DNA of 64,000 bases from Staphylococcus equorum (GTDB lineage Bacteria; Bacillota; Bacilli; Staphylococcales; Staphylococcaceae): NCBI RefSeq assembly GCF_029024965.1, contig NZ_CP118982.1, positions 620,001-684,000 of the forward strand, in the 5' to 3' direction. The notes beneath the pieces are model-generated. The model worked only from the letters and a program-made list of their open reading frames with translations. It was not told where the DNA came from and ran no database searches. How positions within the stretch are numbered: position 1 is the stretch's first letter; every line of letters begins with the position of its first letter. Shown piece by piece: positions 26,314 through 35,965 of this stretch. The position numbers and the translations under genes were made by a program.

Positions 26314-26946
26314 ATGGCGTTGACGAGTCAATCATTTAAACAATATATCTTAGCGTTAACAACTTTATTTGAAGAACAACAAGATATCCTTTGTGAATTG
26401 GATAGAAAAATTGGTGATGGTGACCATGGTGTAACGATGAATATTGGTTATCAAGCTGTACAAAAAACGATAATTAATGAATTGCAAACACAAAATGATA
26501 TCGCAAAAATTAGCGTTGCAGTCGGTAAAAGCTTTTTAGATGCAGTTGGTTCTTCAGTGGGTCCACTCTATGCTTCTGGTTATCTTAAGGCGGCTGTTGC
26601 AGTAAAAAACAAAACTGAATTAGATGATGTAGCATTATATCAATTTTGGATTGCTTTTAGTAAAGGTATTAAAGATAGAGGTAAAGCTGAAATCGGAGAT
26701 AAGACAATGATAGATACGCTTGACCCGTTTTATAAATCTTTAGAAACCTCACTAAATAAGGATGAACCATTTGGGGACGCTTTTAATAAAGCACTGGTGA
26801 AAGCGAAGTCTGGAATGGATAGCACGAAAGAGATTATTTCTAATAAAGGACGTTCTAAAAGACTAGGTTATCGTGCCCAAGGACATGTTGATCCAGGCGC
26901 GACATCTTCGTATCTTATGTTAGAAACTTTTAAATCATTTATTTAA
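26314..26946 (+). CDS. Dihydroxyacetone kinase-type subunit DhaL (nucleotide-binding)
   Basis: DhaL carries the nucleotide used to phosphorylate the ketose bound to DhaK. The 210-residue, all-helical protein has conserved magnesium-binding aspartates D30, D35 and D37 in ELDRKIGDGDHG, the glycine-rich lid near GSSVGPLYASGYLKA, and the C-terminal RSKRLGYRAQGHVDPGATS, all typical of DhaL. The ATG at 26314 has a GGAGGAAG site. It is 12 bases from dhaK and 33 from the rpiB-type gene, so one operon is clear. Confidence 0.9.
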   Translation: MALTSQSFKQYILALTTLFEEQQDILCELDRKIGDGDHGVTMNIGYQAVQKTIINELQTQNDIAKISVAVGKSFLDAVGSSVGPLYASGYLKAAVAVKNKTELDDVALYQFWIAFSKGIKDRGKAEIGDKTMIDTLDPFYKSLETSLNKDEPFGDAFNKALVKAKSGMDSTKEIISNKGRSKRLGYRAQGHVDPGATSSYLMLETFKSFI

Positions 26947-26979
26947 TTACTGTAGCTAAATCTATAAGGAGGAATTAGA

Positions 26980-27426
26980 ATGAAAATAGCAATTGGTGCA
27001 GACCATAATGGTTATGAATTAAAAGAAGCGGTTAAAGTTCATGTCGAACAATTAGGACATGAGGTAGAAGATTTTGGTTGTCATCAATGTGCAGAAACTG
27101 ACTATCCAGATGTAGCTGCTGAAGTAGGTAAAAGCATTCAACAAGGACAAAACGAAAGAGGCATCTTAATTTGTGGTACGGGGATTGGCGTAGCAATCAC
27201 CGCTAATAAACTCAAAGGCATTCGTGCAGCGCTTGCACATGATTATTACTCTGCAGAACGTGCACAATTAAGTAATAACGCACAAATTTTGGCAATGGGC
27301 GCTCAAATTGTTGGTATAGAAGTCGCTAAAAAGAATGTTGAAGCTTATCTCAATGTAACTTGGGAAGGCGGTTCACAGCGTAAAGTGGATAAAATAGACC
27401 AAGTTGAAAATAATGAAAACAACTAA
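26980..27426 (+). CDS. RpiB/LacAB-family sugar-phosphate isomerase
   Basis: The 148-residue protein belongs to the RpiB family, which interconverts aldose and ketose phosphates. It starts MKIAIGADHNGYELKEAVKV. Active-site features are Asp8/His9 and Cys65 in GILICGTGIGVAITANK, followed by AALAHDYYSAERAQLSNNAQ. RpiB relatives act on ribose-5-phosphate, on galactose-6-phosphate (LacAB) and, in tetritol operons (DerI, EryI), on erythrulose-4-phosphate to give erythrose-4-phosphate. The operon context favours the last role. The ATG follows AAGGAGG. The tail is charged and Asn-rich. Confidence 0.88.
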   Translation: MKIAIGADHNGYELKEAVKVHVEQLGHEVEDFGCHQCAETDYPDVAAEVGKSIQQGQNERGILICGTGIGVAITANKLKGIRAALAHDYYSAERAQLSNNAQILAMGAQIVGIEVAKKNVEAYLNVTWEGGSQRKVDKIDQVENNENN

Positions 27427-27454
27427 AATATAATTTGAAATCAATTCATATATT

Positions 27455-27499
27455 AAAAAAGCTCATTCCCAATCACAACAATTTGGGAATGAGCTTTTT
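27455..27499 (+). terminator. Terminator of the tetritol-type operon
   Basis: GCTCATTCCCA (27461-27471) pairs with TGGGAATGAGC (27484-27494), followed by five T. Confidence 0.88.
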
Positions 27500-27673
27500 A
27501 TTGTTTAGAGAGGAAATGAGTGATATTTATTTTGTAAAAATAAAAGCATCATACTTTAAAAGATAGCATTGTACAAATCAATAACATGTAATAAATTGAT
27601 TGCAAGTATATAACATGAATTAAAATAATTAATGTAAATGATATGTCTGAAAAATGACAATTAATAATTAATA

Positions 27674-27702
27674 TTGTGAATAAACTTTGAATTTAATATG
27701 AT
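27674..27702 (+). promoter_or_regulatory. Promoter of the CopCD-YcnI genes
   Basis: TTGTGA (27674-27679) and TATGAT (27697-27702) are 17 bases apart, about 33 bases before the GTG start. Confidence 0.55.
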
Positions 27703-27735
27703 GAGAAGTACAAGACATAAGTAGGGGGATTTGTC

Positions 27736-28986
27736 GTGCAACTGTCTATAAGATTTCCTAAAGCGACGATGTCTATATTTTTCATCACTATAATCATAGT
27801 GTTTATGGCATTAACGCAACAAGTGTCAGCACATGCTACACTTGAAAAAGTAACGCCAAACGCGAACAGCGTTGTAAATGAACAACCAGGAGAAATTGAA
27901 CTACAATTTAATGAACCAGTACACGCACAATATTCGAGTGTGCAAATTTTTGATGATACTGGAAGCGAAATTGCTGAAGTGAAACCGAGTACAACGGGTT
28001 CTTCACAGACATTATCATTTACTGTGGATGAGTTAGAAAAAGGAACACATAATGTAAAATGGCAAACAATGTCAGCAGATGGTCACGAGATAAGCGATAC
28101 GTTTGAATTTTCAATTGGTAAAGAAACTGCTAATGGAATTGATACGACACCACCATTTTACGAAAAAGCAGATTTTTGGTTTGGAGCATTACGCTTTATA
28201 ACTGAAGGACTCATTATTACATTATCAGGCCTATTTCTAGTAAATCAATTGGCAAGTAGAAAAGGGTTATTAACATTTCAGTCTAATCAATATATTAAAC
28301 CTATTGTATGGATGCTTATGATGCTATCAGTAATGACTGCTTTAGTTTATATGATGACACTTTCTTCAGATGTTGTTTCTGATGTATTATCATTACAAAC
28401 AGCAGCACTAATACAAGTGCCATTTGTCTTAACGATGGTGGCCATTATAGTATTGTTAGGGCTATTTACATTGAAACACATGTCAGAGAGTTGGTATGTA
28501 TTCATAACAATATTAATGCTAATCACATTGAGTATGTCTGGACACGCATGGTCTCAAAGCGTGTCTATTTGGTCGATTTTAATTAGAACAGTACATATAG
28601 GCGGGATGTCACTTTGGTTAGGTGCATTGATTTATTTACTCCTTGTCATACGTGCGAAATCAAATCAGAGTAGCCATGCTATCAGAGCATTTTTATTGAA
28701 ATTAAATACGATTGCAGTAGCACTTATTATAATTTCTGGCGTATTGATGTCTATAGACCAAACAAATATATTAGCTATTTGGACTAATATACAAACATGG
28801 AGTGCATTGCTCATCGTTAAAGTGGTATTAACGCTCATCATGATGACACTAGGATTTTATCAAACGACACGAGCGTTAGGAAAACAACATCGCGCAAATA
28901 AAGTAACATTGTATATTGAATTAATTATGGGAATTATATTGATACTAGTTGGTGTAATTATGAGTCAAATCAATATTCCAGGATAA
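27736..28986 (+). CDS. CopC-CopD fusion protein (YcnJ type, copper uptake)
   Basis: The protein combines a periplasm-type copper-binding CopC domain with the CopD membrane permease domain. A signal peptide (1-32) ending QQVSA is followed by HATLEKVTPNANSV, so cleavage would expose an N-terminal His, the copper ligand of CopC; a second histidine lies in MSADGHEISDTFEF. The CopC domain covers about 33-128, and eight hydrophobic segments follow to residue 416, with HAWSQSVSIWSILIRTVHIG holding conserved His residues. The start is GTG at 27736 after AGGGGG. B. subtilis YcnJ has the same layout. YcnI follows 15 bases later. Confidence 0.9.
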   Translation: MQLSIRFPKATMSIFFITIIIVFMALTQQVSAHATLEKVTPNANSVVNEQPGEIELQFNEPVHAQYSSVQIFDDTGSEIAEVKPSTTGSSQTLSFTVDELEKGTHNVKWQTMSADGHEISDTFEFSIGKETANGIDTTPPFYEKADFWFGALRFITEGLIITLSGLFLVNQLASRKGLLTFQSNQYIKPIVWMLMMLSVMTALVYMMTLSSDVVSDVLSLQTAALIQVPFVLTMVAIIVLLGLFTLKHMSESWYVFITILMLITLSMSGHAWSQSVSIWSILIRTVHIGGMSLWLGALIYLLLVIRAKSNQSSHAIRAFLLKLNTIAVALIIISGVLMSIDQTNILAIWTNIQTWSALLIVKVVLTLIMMTLGFYQTTRALGKQHRANKVTLYIELIMGIILILVGVIMSQINIPG

Positions 28987-29001
28987 AGGGAGATAAAAAT
29001 T

Positions 29002-29580
29002 ATGTTTAAACAAATTATGGCAGCAATCGTCGCATGTATCATTGCAGTGGGCTTTTCTAAAAGTGCAGATGCTCACGTAACGCTAAATCCAGATACGAGT
29101 GAACCGGGTTCATATGAAAAGTATGATGTCAGAGTTCCAGTCGAAAAAGATGCAAATACGACTAAAATTGAATTAAAAGTACCGAAAGAACTTACAGTAG
29201 TTGGTGTTGAACCTAATGATCAATTTGATCATAAATTAACTAAAGATGATGATGGTAATATTACGAAAATTACTTGGACGGCAAAAGATAAAGGCATTGG
29301 CCCAAATGAATTCATCGATTTACCAATCCAAGTGGCGAACCCTGAAAAAGAAGGCGAATTTAAATGGGATGCTTATCAAACATACGATGATGGTGAAACT
29401 GTTAAATGGACAGGAGATGAAGATGCAGAAAAACCAGCACCTATTACTAAAGTAGCTAAGGGGAACGAAGATACTGCTGGAAGCAGTCAATCTAGTAATG
29501 GCCCAATAGCACTATGGATTGTATCTATTGTTGCAATCATTTTGTCGTTAGTAGCAATCTTTAAAAAGACAACTAAATAA
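29002..29580 (+). CDS. YcnI-type copper-binding protein (DUF1775)
   Basis: A 192-residue exported protein. The signal peptide ends SADA before HVTLNPDTSEPGSYEKYDVR, which exposes an N-terminal His as in YcnI copper sites. A DUF1775 beta-sandwich covers about 26-150 and contains a tryptophan (TWTAKDKGIGPNEF). A Ser/Asn linker and one C-terminal membrane helix (168-186) anchor it outside. It is coupled to the CopCD gene, as in the B. subtilis ycnKJI locus, but no YcnK-type repressor is present. It probably hands copper to CopCD. Confidence 0.9.
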   Translation: MFKQIMAAIVACIIAVGFSKSADAHVTLNPDTSEPGSYEKYDVRVPVEKDANTTKIELKVPKELTVVGVEPNDQFDHKLTKDDDGNITKITWTAKDKGIGPNEFIDLPIQVANPEKEGEFKWDAYQTYDDGETVKWTGDEDAEKPAPITKVAKGNEDTAGSSQSSNGPIALWIVSIVAIILSLVAIFKKTTK

Positions 29581-29613
29581 AATAGGTGTATAAAGTTATT
29601 TAATAAAATAAAT

Positions 29614-29653
29614 AAAAAGACAAGTCATCTTAAAAATATGACTTGTCTTTTTA
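29614..29653 (+). terminator. Terminator after ycnI-type gene
   Basis: Perfect arms AAAAAGACAAGTCAT (29614-29628) and ATGACTTGTCTTTTT (29638-29652). Confidence 0.88.
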
Positions 29654-29726
29654 ATGAGTAAGTTTGTTGAATTGTCACTGTAATTTTTTTAAAAATATCC
29701 TATAATAGCTATAAGGAGGAGTCTCG

Positions 29727-30146
29727 ATGCGCAGAATATTGTATGCTTTTTTAGTCTATACAATCTTAGGTTTACTAAGTGGGTTTTATTATCGTGAATT
29801 AACATTAGCGTATGATTTTACTGGTGAAACGCAACTTGTAGTTGTACACACACATACGTTGATATTAGGCATGTTTATGCATCTTATTTTATTACCTGTA
29901 ACAAAAGTCTTTAATTTAAGTAGTTATTATCTATTTAATTGGTTCTACATTATATTTAACCTAGGTGTATTAACAACAATAGGGATGATGTTTACTAAAG
30001 GGACATATCAAGTCATAGGTAAAACAGTACCAGAATCATTTGCAGGATTTGCTGGTATCGGACATACAATTTTAACAGCAGGATTTATTTTATTATTCTT
30101 CTTGTTAAAAGGTGCAATTATCAAAGATCCTAAAAATGAAAAATAA
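29727..30146 (+). CDS. Small membrane protein of the DUF2871 type
   Basis: A 139-residue protein with four membrane segments (about 4-22, 40-60, 68-88, 108-130). VVVHTHTLILGMFMHLILLP holds three histidines in membrane helices, which could bind heme or metal; this histidine pattern recalls DUF2871 and NnrS-like proteins. The function is unknown. The ATG follows AAGGAGG, and a terminator separates it from the copper genes, so any link with them is by position only. Confidence 0.7.
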   Translation: MRRILYAFLVYTILGLLSGFYYRELTLAYDFTGETQLVVVHTHTLILGMFMHLILLPVTKVFNLSSYYLFNWFYIIFNLGVLTTIGMMFTKGTYQVIGKTVPESFAGFAGIGHTILTAGFILLFFLLKGAIIKDPKNEK

Positions 30147-30180
30147 ATTGTAATGCTACATTAAGTATGATCATAAATTT

Positions 30181-30340
30181 AAAAAGAATCTGGGAGATAA
30201 GTACATGTCCCAGATTCTTTTATTATATTAGCAGTGGCTGACTGAATTGAAAAAGCACTTCAGCTTTTATACGTCATTTCTAATCAGCTTTGCCGGGGTG
30301 GTTCCACTCCTTTATTTTCTAGATGAGAAACTTCGTTAAT
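30181..30340 (-). repeat. Modular intergenic repeat, copy B (shortened)
   Basis: Read on the minus strand it has GGAGTGG and CCACCCCGGCAAAGCTGA, then the GCTTTTTCAATTCAGTCAGC arm with CCACTGC, then a terminator hairpin with arms around AGAATCTGGGA. The first module has lost its interior compared with copies A and C. Confidence 0.75.
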
Positions 30341-30431
30341 AAAGTATAATCTAAGAAAAATGACTGTATCGTTATATCCATTTTAAGTATACAAATTAAT
30401 GTAAAATGTACTGGAAATAACAGCGTTTCCA

Positions 30432-30460
30432 TTGATAATCGTTATCATTTCAAGCATAAT
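30432..30460 (+). promoter_or_regulatory. iruO promoter with Fur box
   Basis: TTGATA (30432-30437) and CATAAT (30455-30460) are 17 bases apart. TGATAATCGTTATCA (30433-30447) fits the 7-1-7 Fur box with one asymmetric position, so iron would repress it. Confidence 0.85.
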
Positions 30461-30480
30461 AGTATCAAGAGAAAAGATAG

Positions 30481-31530
<1,050 letters not shown>

Positions 31531-31544
31531 AACAAAAGTAAGCT

Positions 31545-31587
31545 AAGAAGCTATGTGATATGGTAAATGTTACATAGTCTTTTTTTA
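31545..31587 (+). terminator. Terminator after iruO
   Basis: CTATGT (31551-31556) pairs with ACATAG, followed by seven T. The stem is short. It lies just before the next ribosome site. Confidence 0.6.
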
Positions 31588-31601
31588 GGAGTTGTTCGTA
31601 A

Positions 31602-32003
31602 ATGATAGAAATAAAGCATAAAGCCCCAGCAGTTTCAGAGTATCGAAATTTACGCAAAATAGCAGGATTGAGTGAGAAATCACAAAAAGCAGCAGCAAAA
31701 GGTTTAACTAATGCTTGTTTTGATGTATCAATTTATGATAATCAATTGCTTATTGGCATGGGGAGGGTAATTGGCGATGGTGGGACAGCGTTTCAAATTA
31801 TTGATATAGCTGTTAATCCTAATTATCAAGGGCAAGGCTATGGCAAGTTGATTATGACAAATATTATGGCGTACATTTCTGCTGAAGCTGAACAAGGCAC
31901 ATATGTCAGTTTAATTGCTGACTATCCAGCAGATCAGCTATATGCACAATACGGTTTTATAAAGACAGAACCGCATTCGGCAGGGATGTATCGAAAATAT
32001 TAA
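31602..32003 (+). CDS. GNAT-family N-acetyltransferase
   Basis: A 133-residue single-domain acetyltransferase. The acetyl-CoA loop is seen as VNPNYQGQGYGKLIMTNIM (the Q/RxxGxG/A motif) after the beta-strand FQIIDIAV, and the fold ends in LYAQYGF. The N-terminal half has SEYRNLRKIAGLSEKSQKAA. The substrate cannot be told from sequence. The ATG follows TAGGAG. It stands between iruO and a strong terminator. Confidence 0.88.
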   Translation: MIEIKHKAPAVSEYRNLRKIAGLSEKSQKAAAKGLTNACFDVSIYDNQLLIGMGRVIGDGGTAFQIIDIAVNPNYQGQGYGKLIMTNIMAYISAEAEQGTYVSLIADYPADQLYAQYGFIKTEPHSAGMYRKY

Positions 32004-32034
32004 AATATAATAAAGTTGGCTCAGCTAATAACAT

Positions 32035-32086
32035 AAAAACACTTTCATTGAATACATTTTAATATGTATTCAATGAAAGTGTTTTT
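32035..32086 (+). terminator. Terminator after GNAT gene
   Basis: Perfect 19-base arms ACACTTTCATTGAATACAT (32039-32057) and 32064-32082 are followed by T. Confidence 0.92.
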
Positions 32087-32254
32087 CTATGAAAAGAGTC
32101 ACTTATTCAATAATTTTTAATATATTTATTTCTTTTGCCTTAATATGATGAATAATTTTTTATTTGAAAAATGGTAGTGATTTGCTCCTACTCCTGACTA
32201 GCTAATAAAGCAATAACCGATACAGGATGAAGTTGTGCACACAAAAAACGCGAA

Positions 32255-32296
32255 CAAAAAAGCTGACGACAAAATCGTGAGATTTTGTCGTCAGCT
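32255..32296 (-). terminator. Terminator of the glcP-like gene
   Basis: Perfect 16-base arms AGCTGACGACAAAATC (32261-32276) and 32281-32296, loop GTGA, with a T run on the minus strand at 32255-32260. Confidence 0.92.
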
Positions 32297-32335
32297 ATGA
32301 GGTGAAACTGAGGTCAGTGTTTTTATATAATGAAA

Positions 32336-33694
32336 TTATTTTGTTTCATTTATATTTGCTTCGTTTGCATTTGTTCTAGTACGTAATTCCGCTTCAATTT
32401 CTTCTAAGCTACGTCCACGAGTTTCTGGTAAGTATTTAATAACAAAGATTAAAGCTACAATACCAACAGCTGCGAATATTAAGAATACTTGTTCTACTGG
32501 TAATACTTCAGTCAAGAGTGGGAAGAATTGTGCAACTAATAAACTACCAATTGACAATACTAATGCTGCCAGACCCGTTGCTGCACCACGTGCACGCATT
32601 GGGAATAATTCTGGTAACATAACCCATAGTACTGGTCCCCAAGTGAAACCAAAGAATATAATAAATAGAGTTAAACAAGCAACAATAATCCAAGCTGATG
32701 ATTGAATTCCCATTGACCATATTAAGATAGCCATGATTAATAATGAAGCAACCATACCGATATTACCGATAATTAATAGACGTTTACGGTCAATTTTATC
32801 AATAATATTAATAGCGACAATTGTAACTAACACGTTCACTGCACCGATGCCGACTGTACCTAAAATAGAAGTAGCATCTCCTAATCCAGCTTTACTAAAA
32901 ATAGTAGGTGCATAGTAAATGATTGCGTTAATACCTATGATTTGTTGCAGTAAGGCAAACACACAACCAATTAACAGAGTAGGTCTTAACCAAGCTGATT
33001 TTAAGACATTCCAAGTGCTGTCTGAAACCTTGTTGATTTCTTTCATATCAGCAATTTCTTTATCTATTTCATTATGTTTAAATGTTAATTTCATAACGTC
33101 TCGAGCAGCTTTTTCGCTTCGATGTTCAAGTAACCATCTTGGACTTTCAGGCATAAATGCTACACCGATAAGCAAGATGATAGAAGGTACAATAGCAAGA
33201 CCTAACATCCATCTCCAGCCTTCAATTGGTGTGAAAGCGTAGTTGATTAAATATGATGATAAAATACCAATTGTAATCATTAATTGGTTTAATGAACTTA
33301 ATGATCCACGTTGTTCTGTTGGTGCCATTTCAGATAAGTATACTGGAACGATTGCGGTAGAACCACCAACGGCTAACCCAATAACTAGACGACCAAGTAC
33401 TAAGATTTGCATTGATGGTGCTAATGCTAGTATTAATGCTCCGACAATGTAAATGATTGCTATGATAAACACAACACGTCTACGTCCAAGTCTGTCGGAC
33501 ATTGGTCCACTCGCTCCCGAACCAACAATTGCCCCAACGAGCATAGATGAAACGACTAAACCTTCTGTAAAACTATTTAAAGGAATATCATCTTTTATAA
33601 ATAATAAAGCACCAGATATGACTCCCATGTCATAACCGTAGAGTAATCCACCTAAGGCACCAAGGAAAAAGATGAGTTTCTTATTTATTTTCAT
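32336..33694 (-). CDS. GlcP-like sugar:H+ symporter (MFS sugar porter)
   Basis: A 452-residue, twelve-helix sugar porter. Family signatures are present: GGLLYGYDMGVISGALLFI, DRLGRRR, PVYLSEMAPTEQRGSL, the PESPRWL motif, QQIIGINAIIYY and PETRGRSLEEIE at the end. It resembles, from memory, the glucose/H+ symporter GlcP of S. epidermidis closely along its length. The ATG at 33694 has GGAGGG upstream. A cre site just upstream suggests CcpA control. Glucose is the likely but unproven substrate. Confidence 0.9.
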   Translation of the reverse strand: MKINKKLIFFLGALGGLLYGYDMGVISGALLFIKDDIPLNSFTEGLVVSSMLVGAIVGSGASGPMSDRLGRRRVVFIIAIIYIVGALILALAPSMQILVLGRLVIGLAVGGSTAIVPVYLSEMAPTEQRGSLSSLNQLMITIGILSSYLINYAFTPIEGWRWMLGLAIVPSIILLIGVAFMPESPRWLLEHRSEKAARDVMKLTFKHNEIDKEIADMKEINKVSDSTWNVLKSAWLRPTLLIGCVFALLQQIIGINAIIYYAPTIFSKAGLGDATSILGTVGIGAVNVLVTIVAINIIDKIDRKRLLIIGNIGMVASLLIMAILIWSMGIQSSAWIIVACLTLFIIFFGFTWGPVLWVMLPELFPMRARGAATGLAALVLSIGSLLVAQFFPLLTEVLPVEQVFLIFAAVGIVALIFVIKYLPETRGRSLEEIEAELRTRTNANEANINETK

Positions 33695-33728
33695 TCCCAA
33701 ACCCTCCTGATTTAATTCGATAGATATA

Positions 33729-33742
33729 AGTATACGCTTTCA
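33729..33742 (-). promoter_or_regulatory. cre site upstream of the glcP-like gene
   Basis: On the minus strand TGAAAGCGTATACT fits the CcpA consensus TGWAANCGNTNWCA except at the last base. Confidence 0.6.
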
Positions 33743-33849
33743 CATATTGGTTGTAAATATTAAAGTATAAGATTTTTATTAATTCATATGTGTTTATATC
33801 AAATGGAATATTTTCTATATGTGAATAAAAATGAATTTATATTTAAAAT

Positions 33850-33890
33850 GCAAAAACCCCTACTTCAAAATATGAATTGAAGTAGGGGTA
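33850..33890 (-). terminator. Terminator of the quinone oxidoreductase gene
   Basis: CCCCTACTTCAA (33857-33868) pairs with TTGAAGTAGGGG (33877-33888). A T run follows on the minus strand. Confidence 0.88.
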
Positions 33891-33906
33891 AGGAATTATT
33901 GTTTTA

Positions 33907-34896
33907 CTATGCTTCGAAATCGATTACGATACGGCCAGAATTGTTATGTTCAAGGACTTTTTTAATACTATCTTCGATATTGCTAAATTTGATTACTTGT
34001 TTAATTTCGTGTAAATGATCTGGTTTTAAGTCTCTAGCTAATCGACGCCAGATATGTTTACGTTGTTTCATTTCAGTATAAACTGAATCAATACCTATAA
34101 TACTAGTACCTCTTAATATGAAAGGAAATACTGAACTATCAAATTTATGACCACCAGTCATACCGATTACTGCGATACTTCCATTATAATCTATTTGTTT
34201 GATAATCTGAGATAAGCTTTCGCCACCTACAGGATCAATTGCTCCTTGCCAAGTACGTTTGCCAAGGAGTTTATTATCAGTTTCGCTAATACGAGGTATA
34301 ACTTCTTTTGCACCGAGTGATTTAAGTTTTTCTTCAACATCTGATTTACCTGTGCTCGCTACAACATCAAAGCCAATAGAATCTAACATCATAACAGCAA
34401 GTGTTCCAACACCACCTGTAGCACCACGTACAAGTACGTCATCTTTTTCAACTGAAAGTCCGTTACGCTCTAATTTCTCTATTGCTAATCCTGCTGTATA
34501 ACCAGCTGTTCCGTAAATCATAGCCTCTTCCAGTGTTAAATCTTTAGGTAATGGCACGATCCATTCTTCTTTGACACGAGCATATTCACTAAATCCACCA
34601 TAATGACTGCTCCCTAAATCGTAACCTGTTACGATTACTTCTTCGCCAGGTTCGAATGCATGCGTATCAGAATGTTCTATTACACCTGCTAAATCAATAC
34701 CTGGAACCATTGGATAAGTATTAACAACTTTTGAATTTTCAACCGTTGCTAATGCATCTTTATAATTGATACCTGAGTACTTAACCTTAATCAGCACTTC
34801 ACCTTCTGGAAGGTCATCTATAGTTATATCTTTAAATTGATTTGTTACTTTGCCGTCCTGTTCGTCGACCACAAAAGCTTTAAATGATTCAGTCAT
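33907..34896 (-). CDS. YhdH/YhfP-family NADPH quinone oxidoreductase
   Basis: A 329-residue zinc-free medium-chain reductase of the acryloyl-CoA reductase/quinone oxidoreductase group. The N-terminal fold has KVKYSGINYKDALAT and VPGIDLAGVIE, and the NADPH site is VLVRGATGGVGTLAVMMLDS. The cysteines of the zinc-type enzymes are absent. Members reduce acryloyl-CoA or reactive enones. A longer start at 34935 is possible, but the ATG at 34896 begins the conserved region (TESFKAFVVDEQDGKV) and has AAGG close by. It is a single gene with its own terminator. Confidence 0.88.
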   Translation of the reverse strand: MTESFKAFVVDEQDGKVTNQFKDITIDDLPEGEVLIKVKYSGINYKDALATVENSKVVNTYPMVPGIDLAGVIEHSDTHAFEPGEEVIVTGYDLGSSHYGGFSEYARVKEEWIVPLPKDLTLEEAMIYGTAGYTAGLAIEKLERNGLSVEKDDVLVRGATGGVGTLAVMMLDSIGFDVVASTGKSDVEEKLKSLGAKEVIPRISETDNKLLGKRTWQGAIDPVGGESLSQIIKQIDYNGSIAVIGMTGGHKFDSSVFPFILRGTSIIGIDSVYTEMKQRKHIWRRLARDLKPDHLHEIKQVIKFSNIEDSIKKVLEHNNSGRIVIDFEA

Positions 34897-35166
34897 TGCC
34901 TTAGGGCACTCCCTTATGTATATATTTATGCACAATTAAAAAACTAGAATCAACTTTATCACGTAATTGCAAATTACACAATAAGGCTAGACATAAGGTT
35001 TTAGAAGTAAGCGCTTCAAAGTCAAAAACATTTGGTTTTGTTACAAGATGAGAATTATTGTAAATATACTCTTGCGAAAATGGCGGAATTATGAAAAATT
35101 TATAGTAAAATTATCCTTATTTTAGTATAATAAATAACAAATATTAATAGAAATAGAGGTGGAATC

Positions 35167-35685
35167 ATGACCCACTGTATTGAACATGTTAAACAATCTG
35201 AAGTTAACATGTTGAGAGATTTGTGTATGACAACGTTTAGAACAACATTTGAGGAGGGAGAATATTCTGATGAAGATTTCAAACATTACTTTAATGAAGC
35301 ATATGCTGTCGAACAACTAAAAAAAGAGTTACTAAATAAAAATTCATTCACTTACTTTTATAAAGAGAATAATAAAGTTATTGGCTATTTTAAATTGAAT
35401 ATTAATGAGGCTCAAACGGAAGCTATGGGTAATGAATATCTTGAACTACAACGTATTTATTTTTTACCTCAAGCGCAAGGTAGTGGTAAAGGTAAAAGTG
35501 TCTTTGATTTTGCAGTGGCTAAAGCAAAAGATCTGAACAAATCAAAACTTTGGTTAGGTGTATGGGAGCATAATACGCAAGCTTATCGATTTTATCAAAA
35601 ACAAGGGCTTGCAGTGACTGGAGAACATCAATTTTATACAGGTTCTATTATCGATACGGATTTAATTATGGAGAAATATTTATAA
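35167..35685 (+). CDS. GNAT acetyltransferase, PaiA type
   Basis: A 172-residue acetyltransferase of the same length and layout as B. subtilis PaiA, a spermidine/spermine N1-acetyltransferase. Shared features are NINEAQTEAMGNEYLELQRI, the acetyl-CoA loop PQAQGSGKGKSVFDFAV, LWLGVWEHNTQAYRFYQKQG and the ending DTDLIMEKYL. Polyamine detoxification is the likely role. A GAGGTGG site precedes the ATG. No PaiB gene is next to it. Confidence 0.85.
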   Translation: MTHCIEHVKQSEVNMLRDLCMTTFRTTFEEGEYSDEDFKHYFNEAYAVEQLKKELLNKNSFTYFYKENNKVIGYFKLNINEAQTEAMGNEYLELQRIYFLPQAQGSGKGKSVFDFAVAKAKDLNKSKLWLGVWEHNTQAYRFYQKQGLAVTGEHQFYTGSIIDTDLIMEKYL

Positions 35686-35965
35686 ATAGCATGAATTGGA
35701 TCAAATAAATTAATGAATAATTAAGTAACAATTTAAATATCGTAAATTAAGTTAACTTATTAAGCTGATAATAATGTAAATTAAAGTTTTGAAATTTTTA
35801 GTTCTCATTAAATTTATATTTTCTTTCAAAAGAATTTTGACAAAAGATGTTTATTTTTAAATTTATAGTGAATAACATACTAATTCTCATCTAACTTATT
35901 GGCAAATTAATACATATGGCTAAACTATTAAGTTATGAGTATTAAAACATAAGGAGGTTTTCTAT

